A stretch of DNA of 6,159 nucleotides from Nitrospirota bacterium (GTDB lineage Bacteria; Nitrospirota; Nitrospiria; Nitrospirales; Nitrospiraceae): the NCBI GenBank assembly GCA_004296865.1, contig SCVQ01000035.1:1-6159 (forward strand). The letters are read 5' to 3'. This document shows positions 1 to 5,066 of this stretch, one piece after another. The notes below the pieces were generated by a model. That model searched no databases. It was not told the DNA's origin and was given only the letters and a program-made list of their open reading frames with translations. Positions within the stretch are counted from its first letter, which is position 1, and each line of letters starts with the position of its first letter. Position numbers and translations under genes: made by a program.

Positions 1-827
1 TGGCCCTTGGCCGTCTCGGACCGGTCGCCCCATTTGTTCTTCCAGGAGAGCGGCGAGGTGACGCGGACCACTTCGCGATCCTTCGTCTCGACGATCATCT
101 GACAGCCGTCCCCGCAGTAATTGCAGGTCGTCGTCGTTTTCTTCAACTGCCAGGGCTTGTAGCGATACTTGGAATATTTGTTCGTGATCGCGCCCACCGG
201 GCAGACCGCCAGACAGTCGCCGCAAAACTCGCAGGCAAGGGGCTGGTCCCCCTTCGCCACCACCTGGGTGAATCCGCCCTTTTTCGCAAACTGCAGGGCA
301 TCGATCATCAGCACGTCTTTGCAGATGTTGATGCACTCGCCGCAGGCGATGCAGCGGTTCATGTTGAAGTCCAGGACCAGGCTGCGGGTGTCCTCCGGGA
401 TCAGCTTCTGCTTGGCATTGGCCAGGTTGGTCACCTGGTGAAGGAAGGCCATGTCCTGAAGTTCGCAATGCCCGTCCGCGTCGCAGACCGGGCAATCCAG
501 GGGATGGACGGACAGATGCTTTTCCACCGCCTTCTTCCTAGCCTGAAACAGGTCGTCCCCCTCGGTGCGGACCACCATCCCGGCCGTGGCCTTGGCGGTG
601 CAGGAGCGGACCGGCGCCTTCTTGCCTTCCACCATCACCAGACACATGCCGCAGGACCCGAAGGGATCGAAGGTGTAGTGGTAGCACATGGCGGGGACAA
701 TCTTGCCCGTGCCGGAGACCACGTCGTACAACGAGACGCCGTCCTTGGCCGTAATCGCCCGGCCATCGATGGTCAACTCGATGGTCGCGGCTTCGACGTC
801 AGGATTCGTCGCTGGTTTCAATGCCAT
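1..827 (-). CDS. nuoG: NADH-quinone oxidoreductase subunit G (NuoG), N-terminal 275 residues, cut by window edge
   Basis: This is the iron-sulfur subunit of the peripheral arm of complex I, which carries electrons from the input module towards the quinone site on the cytoplasmic face. I translated 275 complete codons from the ATG at 827 with no stop; the rest lies beyond the left edge. Domains seen: a 2Fe-2S ferredoxin-like domain (C48, C59, C62, C76); a His-ligated 4Fe-4S motif HPLDCPVC plus C121 (H108, C112, C115, C121); two complete CxxCxxCxxxC motifs (C159/162/165/169 and C199/202/205/209), the second followed by PVGAI; and the opening CNYCGDGC (C235, C238, C242) of a molybdopterin-oxidoreductase-type 4Fe-4S domain. 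No fourth cysteine for that last cluster appears within the 33 residues left. GAGG lies about 8 bases before the ATG. The gene follows nuoD after 72 bp. A NAD-dependent formate dehydrogenase or hydrogenase subunit has a similar N-terminus, but the nuoABCD context favours NuoG. Confidence 0.93.
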   Translation of the reverse strand, partial: MALKPATNPDVEAATIELTIDGRAITAKDGVSLYDVVSGTGKIVPAMCYHYTFDPFGSCGMCLVMVEGKKAPVRSCTAKATAGMVVRTEGDDLFQARKKAVEKHLSVHPLDCPVCDADGHCELQDMAFLHQVTNLANAKQKLIPEDTRSLVLDFNMNRCIACGECINICKDVLMIDALQFAKKGGFTQVVAKGDQPLACEFCGDCLAVCPVGAITNKYSKYRYKPWQLKKTTTTCNYCGDGCQMIVETKDREVVRVTSPLSWKNKWGDRSETAKG

Positions 828-835
828 ATTCAGAA

Positions 836-880
836 CCTCAGCTTTCAGCTATCAGCAGTCAGCTTTTGGCTGAAGGCTGA
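836..880. repeat. GCTGA heptad array in the nuoD-nuoG spacer
   Basis: On the plus strand TCAGC occurs at 838, 845, 852 and 859, exactly every 7 bases, and is followed by two inverted copies (GCTGA) at 869 and 876, also 7 apart. Read as nuo mRNA (minus strand) this is two TCAGCC units, a short A-rich loop and four GCTGA units, so the inverted and direct units can pair as TCAGC-NN-TCAGC with GCTGA-NN-GCTGA. The last unit reads GCTGAGG, and its GAGG is the apparent Shine-Dalgarno of nuoG. The array fills most of the 72-bp spacer. I do not recognise a named family for it. Confidence 0.8.
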
Positions 881-899
881 CCACTGATGGCTTCTTTGC

Positions 900-2147
900 T
901 TATCTATCGCATTCCCCCATGACGATGTCGTAGGTGCCGAAGATCGTCACGGCGTCCGCGATCATGTATCCGCGCGACATGAAATCGAATGCGCCCATGT
1001 GGATGAAGGACGGGGCACGGATCTTCAACCGGTAGGGCTTCCCGCCCCCCGCACTGACGATGTAAAAGCCAAGTTCGCCCTTGTGGGCTTCGGTGCCGCA
1101 ATAGATTTCGCCCGGCGGCGCGTCGAACCCCTGCGAGAACAGCTTGAACTGCTGGATCATGGACTCCAGGTTCGTGAAGACCCGCTCCTTCGGCGGCAGG
1201 GTCACGCTGGGCACCTGGGCCATGACCGGCCCCTCTGCCGGCATCTGGTCCAAGCACTGCCGGATGATCTTGACGCTCTCGTACATCTCTTGGACCCGGA
1301 TCCAATACCGGTCGTAGGTATCGCCGTTCTTCCCCACCGGTACGCTGAACTCGCACTTGGGATAGGCCGCGTAGGGCTCGTACTTGCGGAGATCGTAGTC
1401 TACGCCGGACCCCCGCAGGGTGGGGCCGCTGAGCCCGAAGTTCACGGCGTCCTCGGCTGAGATCACCGCCACCCCCTTCGTCCGCGCGAGCCAGATGCGG
1501 TTTCGTTCCAGGAACACCACGTACTCGTCGATCTTGGGCGGGAAGTAGTCCAGGAAGGCCCGCAGCTTGCTGAGCAGCGAGGCGGTGAAGTCCCGCTCCA
1601 CGCCGCCGATCCGGTACCAACTGGTCGTGAGGCGGGCGCCGCAGAGTTCGTCGAACCAGTCCAAGAGGATTTCCCGGTCCCGGAACGTGTAGAAGAAGAC
1701 CGTCATGGCCCCGATGTCCAACGCCTGGGTCCCAAGCCAGAACTGATGGCCGATGATCCGCTGCACTTCCGCCACGATCGTGCGCAAGTATTCGGCCCGC
1801 TCCGGCACCGTGATGTTCATCAGCTTCTCGACGGCGCGGCAGTAGGCGAAGTTGTTGTACATCGCGCAGACATAATCCAGGCGGTCCGTATGCGGGATGA
1901 ACTGGTGATAGGTGCCGTCCTCCGCCAGCTTCTCGACCCCTCGGTGGAGGAAGCCCATGACCGGCGTGGACTTGACGAGCCGCTCGCCCTCGAGTTCCAA
2001 CACCACCTTCAAGACCCCGTGGGTGCTGGGGTGTTGGGGCCCCATGTTCAGGAGCAGCTCCTCGGTCCGGAGCGTCGGCAAGGTGGGGCTCTCCGGATGC
2101 TCCGGGTCCACCTTGTAGACGGTTGTGCGCTGGTCTTCCAATTTCAT
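900..2147 (-). CDS. nuoD: NADH-quinone oxidoreductase subunit D (NuoD, 49-kDa subunit)
   Basis: This is the 415-residue subunit that, with NuoB, builds the quinone-reduction site at the foot of the peripheral arm of complex I; it descends from the large subunit of [NiFe] hydrogenases. The family hallmark GPQHPSTHG is at residues 36-44, followed by GFLHRGVEKL (65-74). By alignment from memory with the Thermus Nqo4 protein, H43 and Y92 (in RLDYV) correspond to the two quinone-headgroup residues H38 and Y87. The segments RIGGVERDF (179-187), LRGSGVDYDLRK (244-255) and the C-terminal RAPSF...YDIVMGECDR are typical; relatives I know end GDVDR or GEVDR, so the cysteine before the final DR is a small variation. 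Length is normal for a stand-alone NuoD, not the NuoCD fusion of enterobacteria. The start is an ATG without a strong Shine-Dalgarno. It lies 81 bp after nuoC and 72 bp before nuoG, and both spacers hold heptad repeats. Confidence 0.98.
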   Translation of the reverse strand: MKLEDQRTTVYKVDPEHPESPTLPTLRTEELLLNMGPQHPSTHGVLKVVLELEGERLVKSTPVMGFLHRGVEKLAEDGTYHQFIPHTDRLDYVCAMYNNFAYCRAVEKLMNITVPERAEYLRTIVAEVQRIIGHQFWLGTQALDIGAMTVFFYTFRDREILLDWFDELCGARLTTSWYRIGGVERDFTASLLSKLRAFLDYFPPKIDEYVVFLERNRIWLARTKGVAVISAEDAVNFGLSGPTLRGSGVDYDLRKYEPYAAYPKCEFSVPVGKNGDTYDRYWIRVQEMYESVKIIRQCLDQMPAEGPVMAQVPSVTLPPKERVFTNLESMIQQFKLFSQGFDAPPGEIYCGTEAHKGELGFYIVSAGGGKPYRLKIRAPSFIHMGAFDFMSRGYMIADAVTIFGTYDIVMGECDR

Positions 2148-2149
2148 AG

Positions 2150-2223
2150 CGAAGAAATCTTCAGCGATCAGCCTTCAGCCGAAGAAATATCGTTCATCTC
2201 AACGCTTCAACAGCTGACAGCTG
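2150..2223. repeat. GCTGA heptads and short direct repeats in the nuoC-nuoD spacer
   Basis: On the plus strand TCAGC occurs at 2161, 2168 and 2175, a strict 7-base period (GCTGA on the nuo mRNA). At the other end of the spacer CAGCTGACAGCTG (2211-2223) is a 7-base duplication of CAGCTG carrying the inverted GCTGA form. A CGAAGAAAT direct repeat flanks the three heptads (2150-2158 and 2179-2187). On the mRNA, GAAGATTTCTTC just upstream of the nuoD ATG is a 5-bp palindrome that may sit over the ribosome binding region. The elements are weaker than those before nuoG but use the same pentamer and period. Confidence 0.65.
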
Positions 2224-2228
2224 CTCTA

Positions 2229-2723
2229 TCACTTTGTCTCGTCCAAAAATTCGAACGTGTCCCGCCAGCCCTTGCCCCGCAGCGGGAAGTCCTTCCTGAG
2301 CGGATACCCCTCCTCATAGTCATCCGGCATGAGGATGCGCCGCAGGTCGGGATGATTGCGGAATCGGATTCCCATCATGTCGTAGACTTCGCGCTCCATG
2401 AAATCGGCGCCCTTCCAAATGTCCGTCAGGGAATCGACCACGCAATCCGCTTCCGGCGCTCGTGTCTTCAGCCGGATGCGGTGGCGCTTCCGGATCGAAT
2501 AGAATTCCCAGACGACCTCGAACCGCTCGTCATCGTCCGGCCAATCCACCGAACTGACGTGCACGATGTAATCGAAATCCATCGCGGGGTCGTCGTGGAG
2601 AAACCGGGCCACGTCGTGCAGTGCTTCCCGCCTCACCGTGACCGCCAGGTCGCCGCGCCATTCCGTGGCCTTGGCGAAACCTTCGGGAAATTCCATCTGG
2701 ATCCGCTCTGCCAGTGGGTGCAT
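2229..2723 (-). CDS. nuoC: NADH-quinone oxidoreductase subunit C (NuoC, 30-kDa subunit)
   Basis: This is a peripheral-arm subunit that binds no cofactor and packs against NuoD and NuoB near the quinone site. The 164-residue product from the ATG at 2723 carries the family signature EREVYDMMGIRF followed by NHPDLRRIL (residues 110-131) and then YPLRKDFPLRG (140-150), the C-terminal part of the 30-kDa subunit fold. The usual GHPD is NHPD here. An in-frame GTG at 2732 would add three residues; it has GAAGG seven bases upstream, whereas the ATG has GGACGGG directly abutting it, so translation may start at either. The GTG lies only 2 bases past the nuoB stop, which suggests translational coupling. 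The open frame continues far upstream inside nuoB, but those residues are out-of-frame nuoB sequence and not part of the protein. A separate nuoC and nuoD is the common arrangement outside enterobacteria. Confidence 0.96.
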   Translation of the reverse strand: MHPLAERIQMEFPEGFAKATEWRGDLAVTVRREALHDVARFLHDDPAMDFDYIVHVSSVDWPDDDERFEVVWEFYSIRKRHRIRLKTRAPEADCVVDSLTDIWKGADFMEREVYDMMGIRFRNHPDLRRILMPDDYEEGYPLRKDFPLRGKGWRDTFEFLDETK

Positions 2724-2734
2724 CCCGTCCACGA

Positions 2735-3262
2735 TTACGCCTTCACCGCCTTCTTCACTTGTTCCGGCTGCTTCACGAACACGCGCTTTTGCATGATGCG
2801 TTCTTGCAGCTTCAACACCCCGTCGAACAGCGCCTCCGGGGTCGGCGGGCAGCCGGGCACATAAATGTCCACCGGCACGAACCGATCCACCCCCTGCACG
2901 ACACTGTAACTGTCGTAGATGTTGCCGGATGTCGCGCAGGACCCCATGGCGATCACATACTTGGGCTCCGGCATCTGGTCGTAGATCTTTCTGATGACGG
3001 GCGCCATCCGACGGCAGACCGTGCCGGCCACGATCATCAAGTCGGACTGACGGGGGGAGGCCCGGAATACGCCAGCCCCGAAGCGATCCATGTCGTAGCG
3101 GGAGGACACGGCCGCGATCATTTCGATCGCGCAGCAGGCCAGCCCGAAGGTCATGGGCCAGAGGGAGCCTTTGCGTGCCCAATTGACGGCTTTCTCGATC
3201 GTCGTCGTGATGACGTCCAACTCTCCGTCTTTTTCACGCCGCCCGATCTGGATCAGTCCCAT
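2735..3262 (-). CDS. nuoB: NADH-quinone oxidoreductase subunit B (NuoB, PSST subunit)
   Basis: This 175-residue subunit holds the terminal 4Fe-4S cluster N2, which hands electrons to quinone. The four expected ligands are visible: the adjacent pair C43-C44 in [11 protein letters not shown]109 in [15 protein letters not shown], and C138 in [11 protein letters not shown]. The segments RYDMDRFG (55-62) and [12 protein letters not shown] (71-82) are also family-typical. It is the small-subunit homologue of [NiFe] hydrogenases and lies in the cytoplasmic arm at the membrane interface. The ATG at 3262 is preceded by GAGAGG with a 6-base gap, a good ribosome binding site. The stop is followed within a few bases by the candidate nuoC starts. 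Upstream, an unusually long 129-bp spacer with a large hairpin separates it from nuoA. Confidence 0.98.
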   Translation of the reverse strand: MGLIQIGRREKDGELDVITTTIEKAVNWARKGSLWPMTFGLACCAIEMIAAVSSRYDMDRFGAGVFRASPRQSDLMIVAGTVCRRMAPVIRKIYDQMPEPKYVIAMGSCATSGNIYDSYSVVQGVDRFVPVDIYVPGCPPTPEALFDGVLKLQERIMQKRVFVKQPEQVKKAVKA

Positions 3263-3283
3263 TGTTAGCCTCTCATCTCACAC

Positions 3284-3397
3284 GACTGAGCGGGTGGCGC
3301 CGAACCGGGCGCCCTGCCGCGCGCAGCGTAAGGGACCCACTGGGGGATGGGTGGAGCCAGCCCGGCAGGGCTGTTCGGCGACAGGACCCGCTCAGTC
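3284..3397. repeat. 114-bp imperfect palindrome filling the nuoA-nuoB spacer
   Basis: The two outer arms are a perfect 12-bp inverted repeat (GACTGAGCGGGT at 3284-3295 and its complement at 3386-3397). Going inward, the arms match again over 8 bp (CGCCGAAC at 3298-3305 with 3373-3380) and 9 bp (GCCCTGCCG at 3311-3319 with 3363-3371), giving 29 paired bases around a 43-base loop. The loop has its own ACCCA/TGGGT stem (3335-3339 and 3348-3352). The arms can also fold locally instead: GGCGCC/GGCGCC (3296-3301 with 3308-3313) and AGCCC/GGGCT (3359-3363 with 3368-3372). The right arm supplies the last codon and stop of nuoA. Its nature is unknown: a REP- or MITE-like element, an RNA processing or stability structure, or an attenuator are all possible. 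Confidence 0.8.
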
Positions 3398-3775
3398 CCA
3401 CTCCAACGCTCCTTTGCGCCAGGCATAGACGTAGGCGACCAGAAACAGCGCGATGAACACCAGCATTTCGACTAATCCGATGAAGCCGATTTTGCCGAAA
3501 ACCACGGCCCAGGGGTAGAGAAAGATCACCTCAATATCGAAAATGACGAACAACATGGCGAAAATGTAGTAGCGAACCGGAAACGGCATGCGCGCATCGG
3601 AAAAGGGCTCGCTCCCGCATTCGTAGGCGCTGAGCTTCTCCGCTTCCGGATACTTCGGCTGGACGAAATGACTGATCACGAGCGTGACGACACCGAACAG
3701 CAGCGCAATCACGACAAAGACAAAAACGGGGAAGTACCGGCTTAAGTAGTCGAGGAGTAGCTCCGTCCCGGTCAC
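3392..3775 (-). CDS. nuoA: NADH-quinone oxidoreductase subunit A (NuoA, ND3 homologue)
   Basis: This small membrane subunit of complex I lies next to the quinone channel. The 127-residue product has three hydrophobic segments (about residues 14-36, 69-90 and 97-118). The loop after the first contains YECGSEPF (51-58), with C53 matching the conserved ND3 loop cysteine, followed by the family motifs MPFPVRYY and FDIEVIFLYPWA (79-90). I place the start at the GTG at 3775, because GAGG in a GGGAGCGAGG tract lies 5 bases before it and no in-frame ATG exists before mid-protein. An upstream GTG at 3808 would add 11 residues but has no Shine-Dalgarno and would lie almost on the predicted transcription start. 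It is the first gene of the nuo operon. Its final Asp codon and TGA lie inside the right arm of the downstream hairpin. Confidence 0.94.
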   Translation of the reverse strand: MTGTELLLDYLSRYFPVFVFVVIALLFGVVTLVISHFVQPKYPEAEKLSAYECGSEPFSDARMPFPVRYYIFAMLFVIFDIEVIFLYPWAVVFGKIGFIGLVEMLVFIALFLVAYVYAWRKGALEWD

Positions 3776-3780
3776 AAAAA

Positions 3781-3784
3781 CCTC
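3781..3784 (-). promoter_or_regulatory. Ribosome binding site deciding the nuoA start
   Basis: On the minus strand GGGAGCGAGG is followed by five T and then GTG (3775). The GAGG core with a 5-base gap supports this GTG over the one at 3808, which lacks such a site. Confidence 0.7.
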
Positions 3785-3819
3785 GCTCCCAACACCTTGA
3801 CTTACCACGAGGATTCGGC

Positions 3820-3849
3820 ATCTTAGACCTTGCCGATTTCCAATATCAA
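3820..3849 (-). promoter_or_regulatory. Candidate sigma70-type promoter of the nuo operon
   Basis: On the minus strand TTGATA (3844-3849, 5 of 6 matches to the -35 consensus) and TAAGAT (3820-3825, 4 of 6 to the -10 consensus) are separated by 18 bases. Transcription would begin near 3812, giving a leader of roughly 37 bases before the GTG at 3775. The stretch between here and the small gene ending at 4011 (about 160 bases) holds no gene and no convincing terminator that I can see, so some read-through from upstream is possible. Confidence 0.5.
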
Positions 3850-4010
3850 GAGAACAAAGGACCTACCCGACGATACCGAAAGCCCTAGCCGGCCCCTCGC
3901 TCCTGTACGTACCGTGGTTGCGGAAAGGACTGTGTTGACTGTCGAAGGGGGAAGCGGAGAGAAAAGGCCTAATCGAACGGATGGCTGGCAGACACTCCTA
4001 AGGTCTCAAT

Positions 4011-4205
4011 TCATTTGCCTTTCTTCATCTTATCGGGCGGCATCCGCAAACTCACTGGAGGGCCTTCCACCCCCTGATCCCATTCGGCTTCAAGAGGAAG
4101 CACGGCCTTGGCTTTCTTCCTTCGATGGATTTGGGTTTCGATGCGGCGCGGAGAACTCCCGGCCAAAGCAGAATCCTCTTTCGGCGGTTGCTTCGGCTCA
4201 CTCAC
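4011..4205 (-). CDS. Small basic hypothetical protein (64 residues)
   Basis: I do not recognise this protein. The reading frame from the GTG at 4205 gives 64 residues, starting (V/M)SEPKQPPKED and ending PPDKMKKGK. It is hydrophilic and rich in Pro, Lys and Arg, with a central basic patch (QIHRRKKAKAVLP) followed by an acidic EAEWDQGVEG stretch. No signal peptide, membrane segment or cysteine is visible. The case for a real gene is the start: GGAGGG (4212-4217) lies exactly 6 bases before the GTG, the best Shine-Dalgarno in the window. The frame stays open further upstream to 4394 but there overlaps the end of the exported-protein gene, so the internal GTG is more likely. It lies 55 bp after that gene on the same strand and may share its transcript. 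It could bind nucleic acid or a protein partner, but nothing proves this. Confidence 0.6.
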   Translation of the reverse strand: MSEPKQPPKEDSALAGSSPRRIETQIHRRKKAKAVLPLEAEWDQGVEGPPVSLRMPPDKMKKGK

Positions 4206-4211
4206 GGTTGG

Positions 4212-4217
4212 CCCTCC
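4212..4217 (-). promoter_or_regulatory. Ribosome binding site of the 64-residue gene
   Basis: GGAGGG on the minus strand with a 6-base gap to the GTG at 4205. It is close to the ideal anti-16S match and is the main argument for choosing this start and for calling the gene real. Confidence 0.65.
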
Positions 4218-4260
4218 AGCCAGATAGATCGCATCCCTTACCATCGTGCCATGTGAGGCC

Positions 4261-4944
4261 CTACTGCCAGCGATGAGGGGCCGGCAACGGATCGTGGCGC
4301 TCCTCCGGCTGCACTCGAGGCGGCGCTGGCGTGGGAGGCCCCTCGCTCGCCCCACGCATCGCATCATACAACCGTTCATTGCCATTAATCCCATCCTCCT
4401 CCGGGTCTGACCACATCTCGCCTTGGCCCGGCTCGAACTCGCCGTTCGAGTTGAGGTCCACCCAATAGAACAGAGGATTGGGCATGGTCACGACGATGGG
4501 CGTGCCGAACTCATCCAGCCAGACCCGGTACGTGCGCCTCGCCGTCATGAAGTCGGTTCTCCCCATGCCTTGCATATCGAAGCGTCTAAAAAACATGTCG
4601 TTGCGCCAATCGTAGTAGGCCTCAACCTCGCGGCGGTCATATTCAGCCGGCTCCTCCGGCAGAATCCGGGCCTGTGCCCCGATGAGCAGGGCAAGAGCGC
4701 CTGGCCCCTCATGGCGACCGGCAGCGTCGCGCCCAAGACCGAGCGCAAGGCCGAGCGAATGGAACGAGGTGGAGAGGAGCGGCAAGGTCGGAACCGGCGG
4801 AATCAAATGGACCGGGGCCAGATCGACGCGTTCGCGTTCGGACTGAGCCGCCTCGACGATGCCCCCGAAAGACCCTGACCAGACAAGAACCATCATGCCG
4901 CTCAGGAGGACCCGCCTCAGTACCAGCTGCGTAGATAGGTTCAC
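4261..4944 (-). CDS. Exported protein of unknown function with EF-hand-like loops
   Basis: I do not recognise a named family. The 227-residue product begins with a plausible Sec signal peptide: basic n-region (RR at 10-11), hydrophobic core (about 12-30) and a VEA-A cleavage site near residue 33, so the mature protein should be periplasmic or outside. After a Pro/Leu-rich stretch (39-70) comes a charged domain with YYDWRNDMFFRRFD (110-123) and three Asp/Asn/Gly-rich segments that resemble calcium-binding loops: a degenerate one at 123-131 (D-M-Q-G-M-G-R-T-D), the best at 163-176 (DLNSNGEFEPGQGE) and one at 180-190 (DPEEDGINGNE). The C-terminal 25 residues are Pro-rich. The start is a GTG at 4944 with only a weak GGGA upstream; the ATG pair at residues 17-18 would remove the basic n-region and is less likely. 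It is divergent from the gene at 5108 and upstream of the 64-residue gene. Confidence 0.75.
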   Translation of the reverse strand: MNLSTQLVLRRVLLSGMMVLVWSGSFGGIVEAAQSERERVDLAPVHLIPPVPTLPLLSTSFHSLGLALGLGRDAAGRHEGPGALALLIGAQARILPEEPAEYDRREVEAYYDWRNDMFFRRFDMQGMGRTDFMTARRTYRVWLDEFGTPIVVTMPNPLFYWVDLNSNGEFEPGQGEMWSDPEEDGINGNERLYDAMRGASEGPPTPAPPRVQPEERHDPLPAPHRWQ

Positions 4945-4973
4945 AACGATCCCGCAAACGAGCCAGTGCGGTC

Positions 4974-5002
4974 ACCCTAGCACCGGGGCTAGGGCCTGTC
5001 AA
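4974..5002 (-). promoter_or_regulatory. Candidate promoter of the exported-protein gene
   Basis: On the minus strand a perfect TTGACA (4997-5002) is followed after 17 bases by TAGGGT (4974-4979), and TGC directly before the -10 makes an extended -10. The -10 hexamer itself matches at 3 of 6 positions. The predicted start near 4967 gives a leader of about 23 bases to the GTG at 4944, which supports that start codon. Confidence 0.55.
4975..4994. promoter_or_regulatory. 7-bp dyad overlapping the minus-strand promoter, possible operator
   Basis: CCCTAGC (4975-4981) and GCTAGGG (4988-4994) are perfect inverted arms around a 6-base centre that contains CCGG. The dyad covers most of the -10 hexamer and most of the spacer of the promoter above, a position where a bound dimeric repressor would block transcription. 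No regulator gene is present in the window. It could also be chance in GC-rich DNA. Confidence 0.45.
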
Positions 5003-5038
5003 ATACGCGCTGCCTGTCGCACGGTCGGGCGACTTGGC

Positions 5039-5066
5039 TTGACAACACGCCGTGGTTTGCTATCGT
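5039..5066 (+). promoter_or_regulatory. Candidate promoter of the OmpA-like gene
   Basis: A perfect TTGACA (5039-5044), a 16-base spacer and TATCGT (5061-5066, 4 of 6 matches) preceded by TGC, an extended -10. The predicted start near 5073 leaves a leader of about 35 bases to the ATG at 5108. A small palindrome, GACAG-AATC-CTGTC (5067-5080), lies across the predicted start and could be an operator half or a 5' hairpin. Confidence 0.6.

Noticed and set aside
836..880. CRISPR-like array
   Set aside because: The units are 7 bases with 2-base variation and no spacers; this is a microsatellite-like heptad repeat.
438..887. Plus-strand open frame of 149 codons opposite nuoG
   Set aside because: The minus strand here encodes NuoG with all iron-sulfur motifs intact; the plus frame is a composition shadow.
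1746..2864. Plus-strand open frame of 372 codons running antisense to nuoD and nuoC
   Set aside because: It overlaps two genes with clear family motifs across both of them and the spacer between. The translation is His/Leu/Arg/Val-rich with no recognisable domain, as expected for the complement of high-GC coding DNA.
2724..3182. N-terminal extension of NuoC reaching back through nuoB
   Set aside because: The frame is open by chance inside nuoB; the extra residues are Arg/Gly-rich out-of-frame sequence and NuoC starts normally at 2723 or 2732.
3284..3397. Rho-independent terminator after nuoA
   Set aside because: The stem is strong but no T-run follows it on the minus strand, and nuoB-D-G continue in the same direction, so a simple terminator is unlikely.
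3905..3942. GTACGTAC palindrome and GACTGT direct repeat upstream of nuoA
   Set aside because: Short, unrelated to each other and not positioned on the predicted promoter; compatible with chance.
3830..4276. Plus-strand open frame of 148 codons over the nuo leader and small gene
   Set aside because: Non-ATG start, no Shine-Dalgarno, low-information Ser/Pro/Arg-rich translation, and it overlaps the nuo promoter and the better-supported 64-residue gene.
4206..4394. Longer form of the small protein starting upstream at 4394
   Set aside because: It would overlap the 3' end of the exported-protein gene out of frame, the extra residues are Arg/Cys-rich like shadow sequence, and the GTG at 4205 has a near-ideal ribosome binding site.
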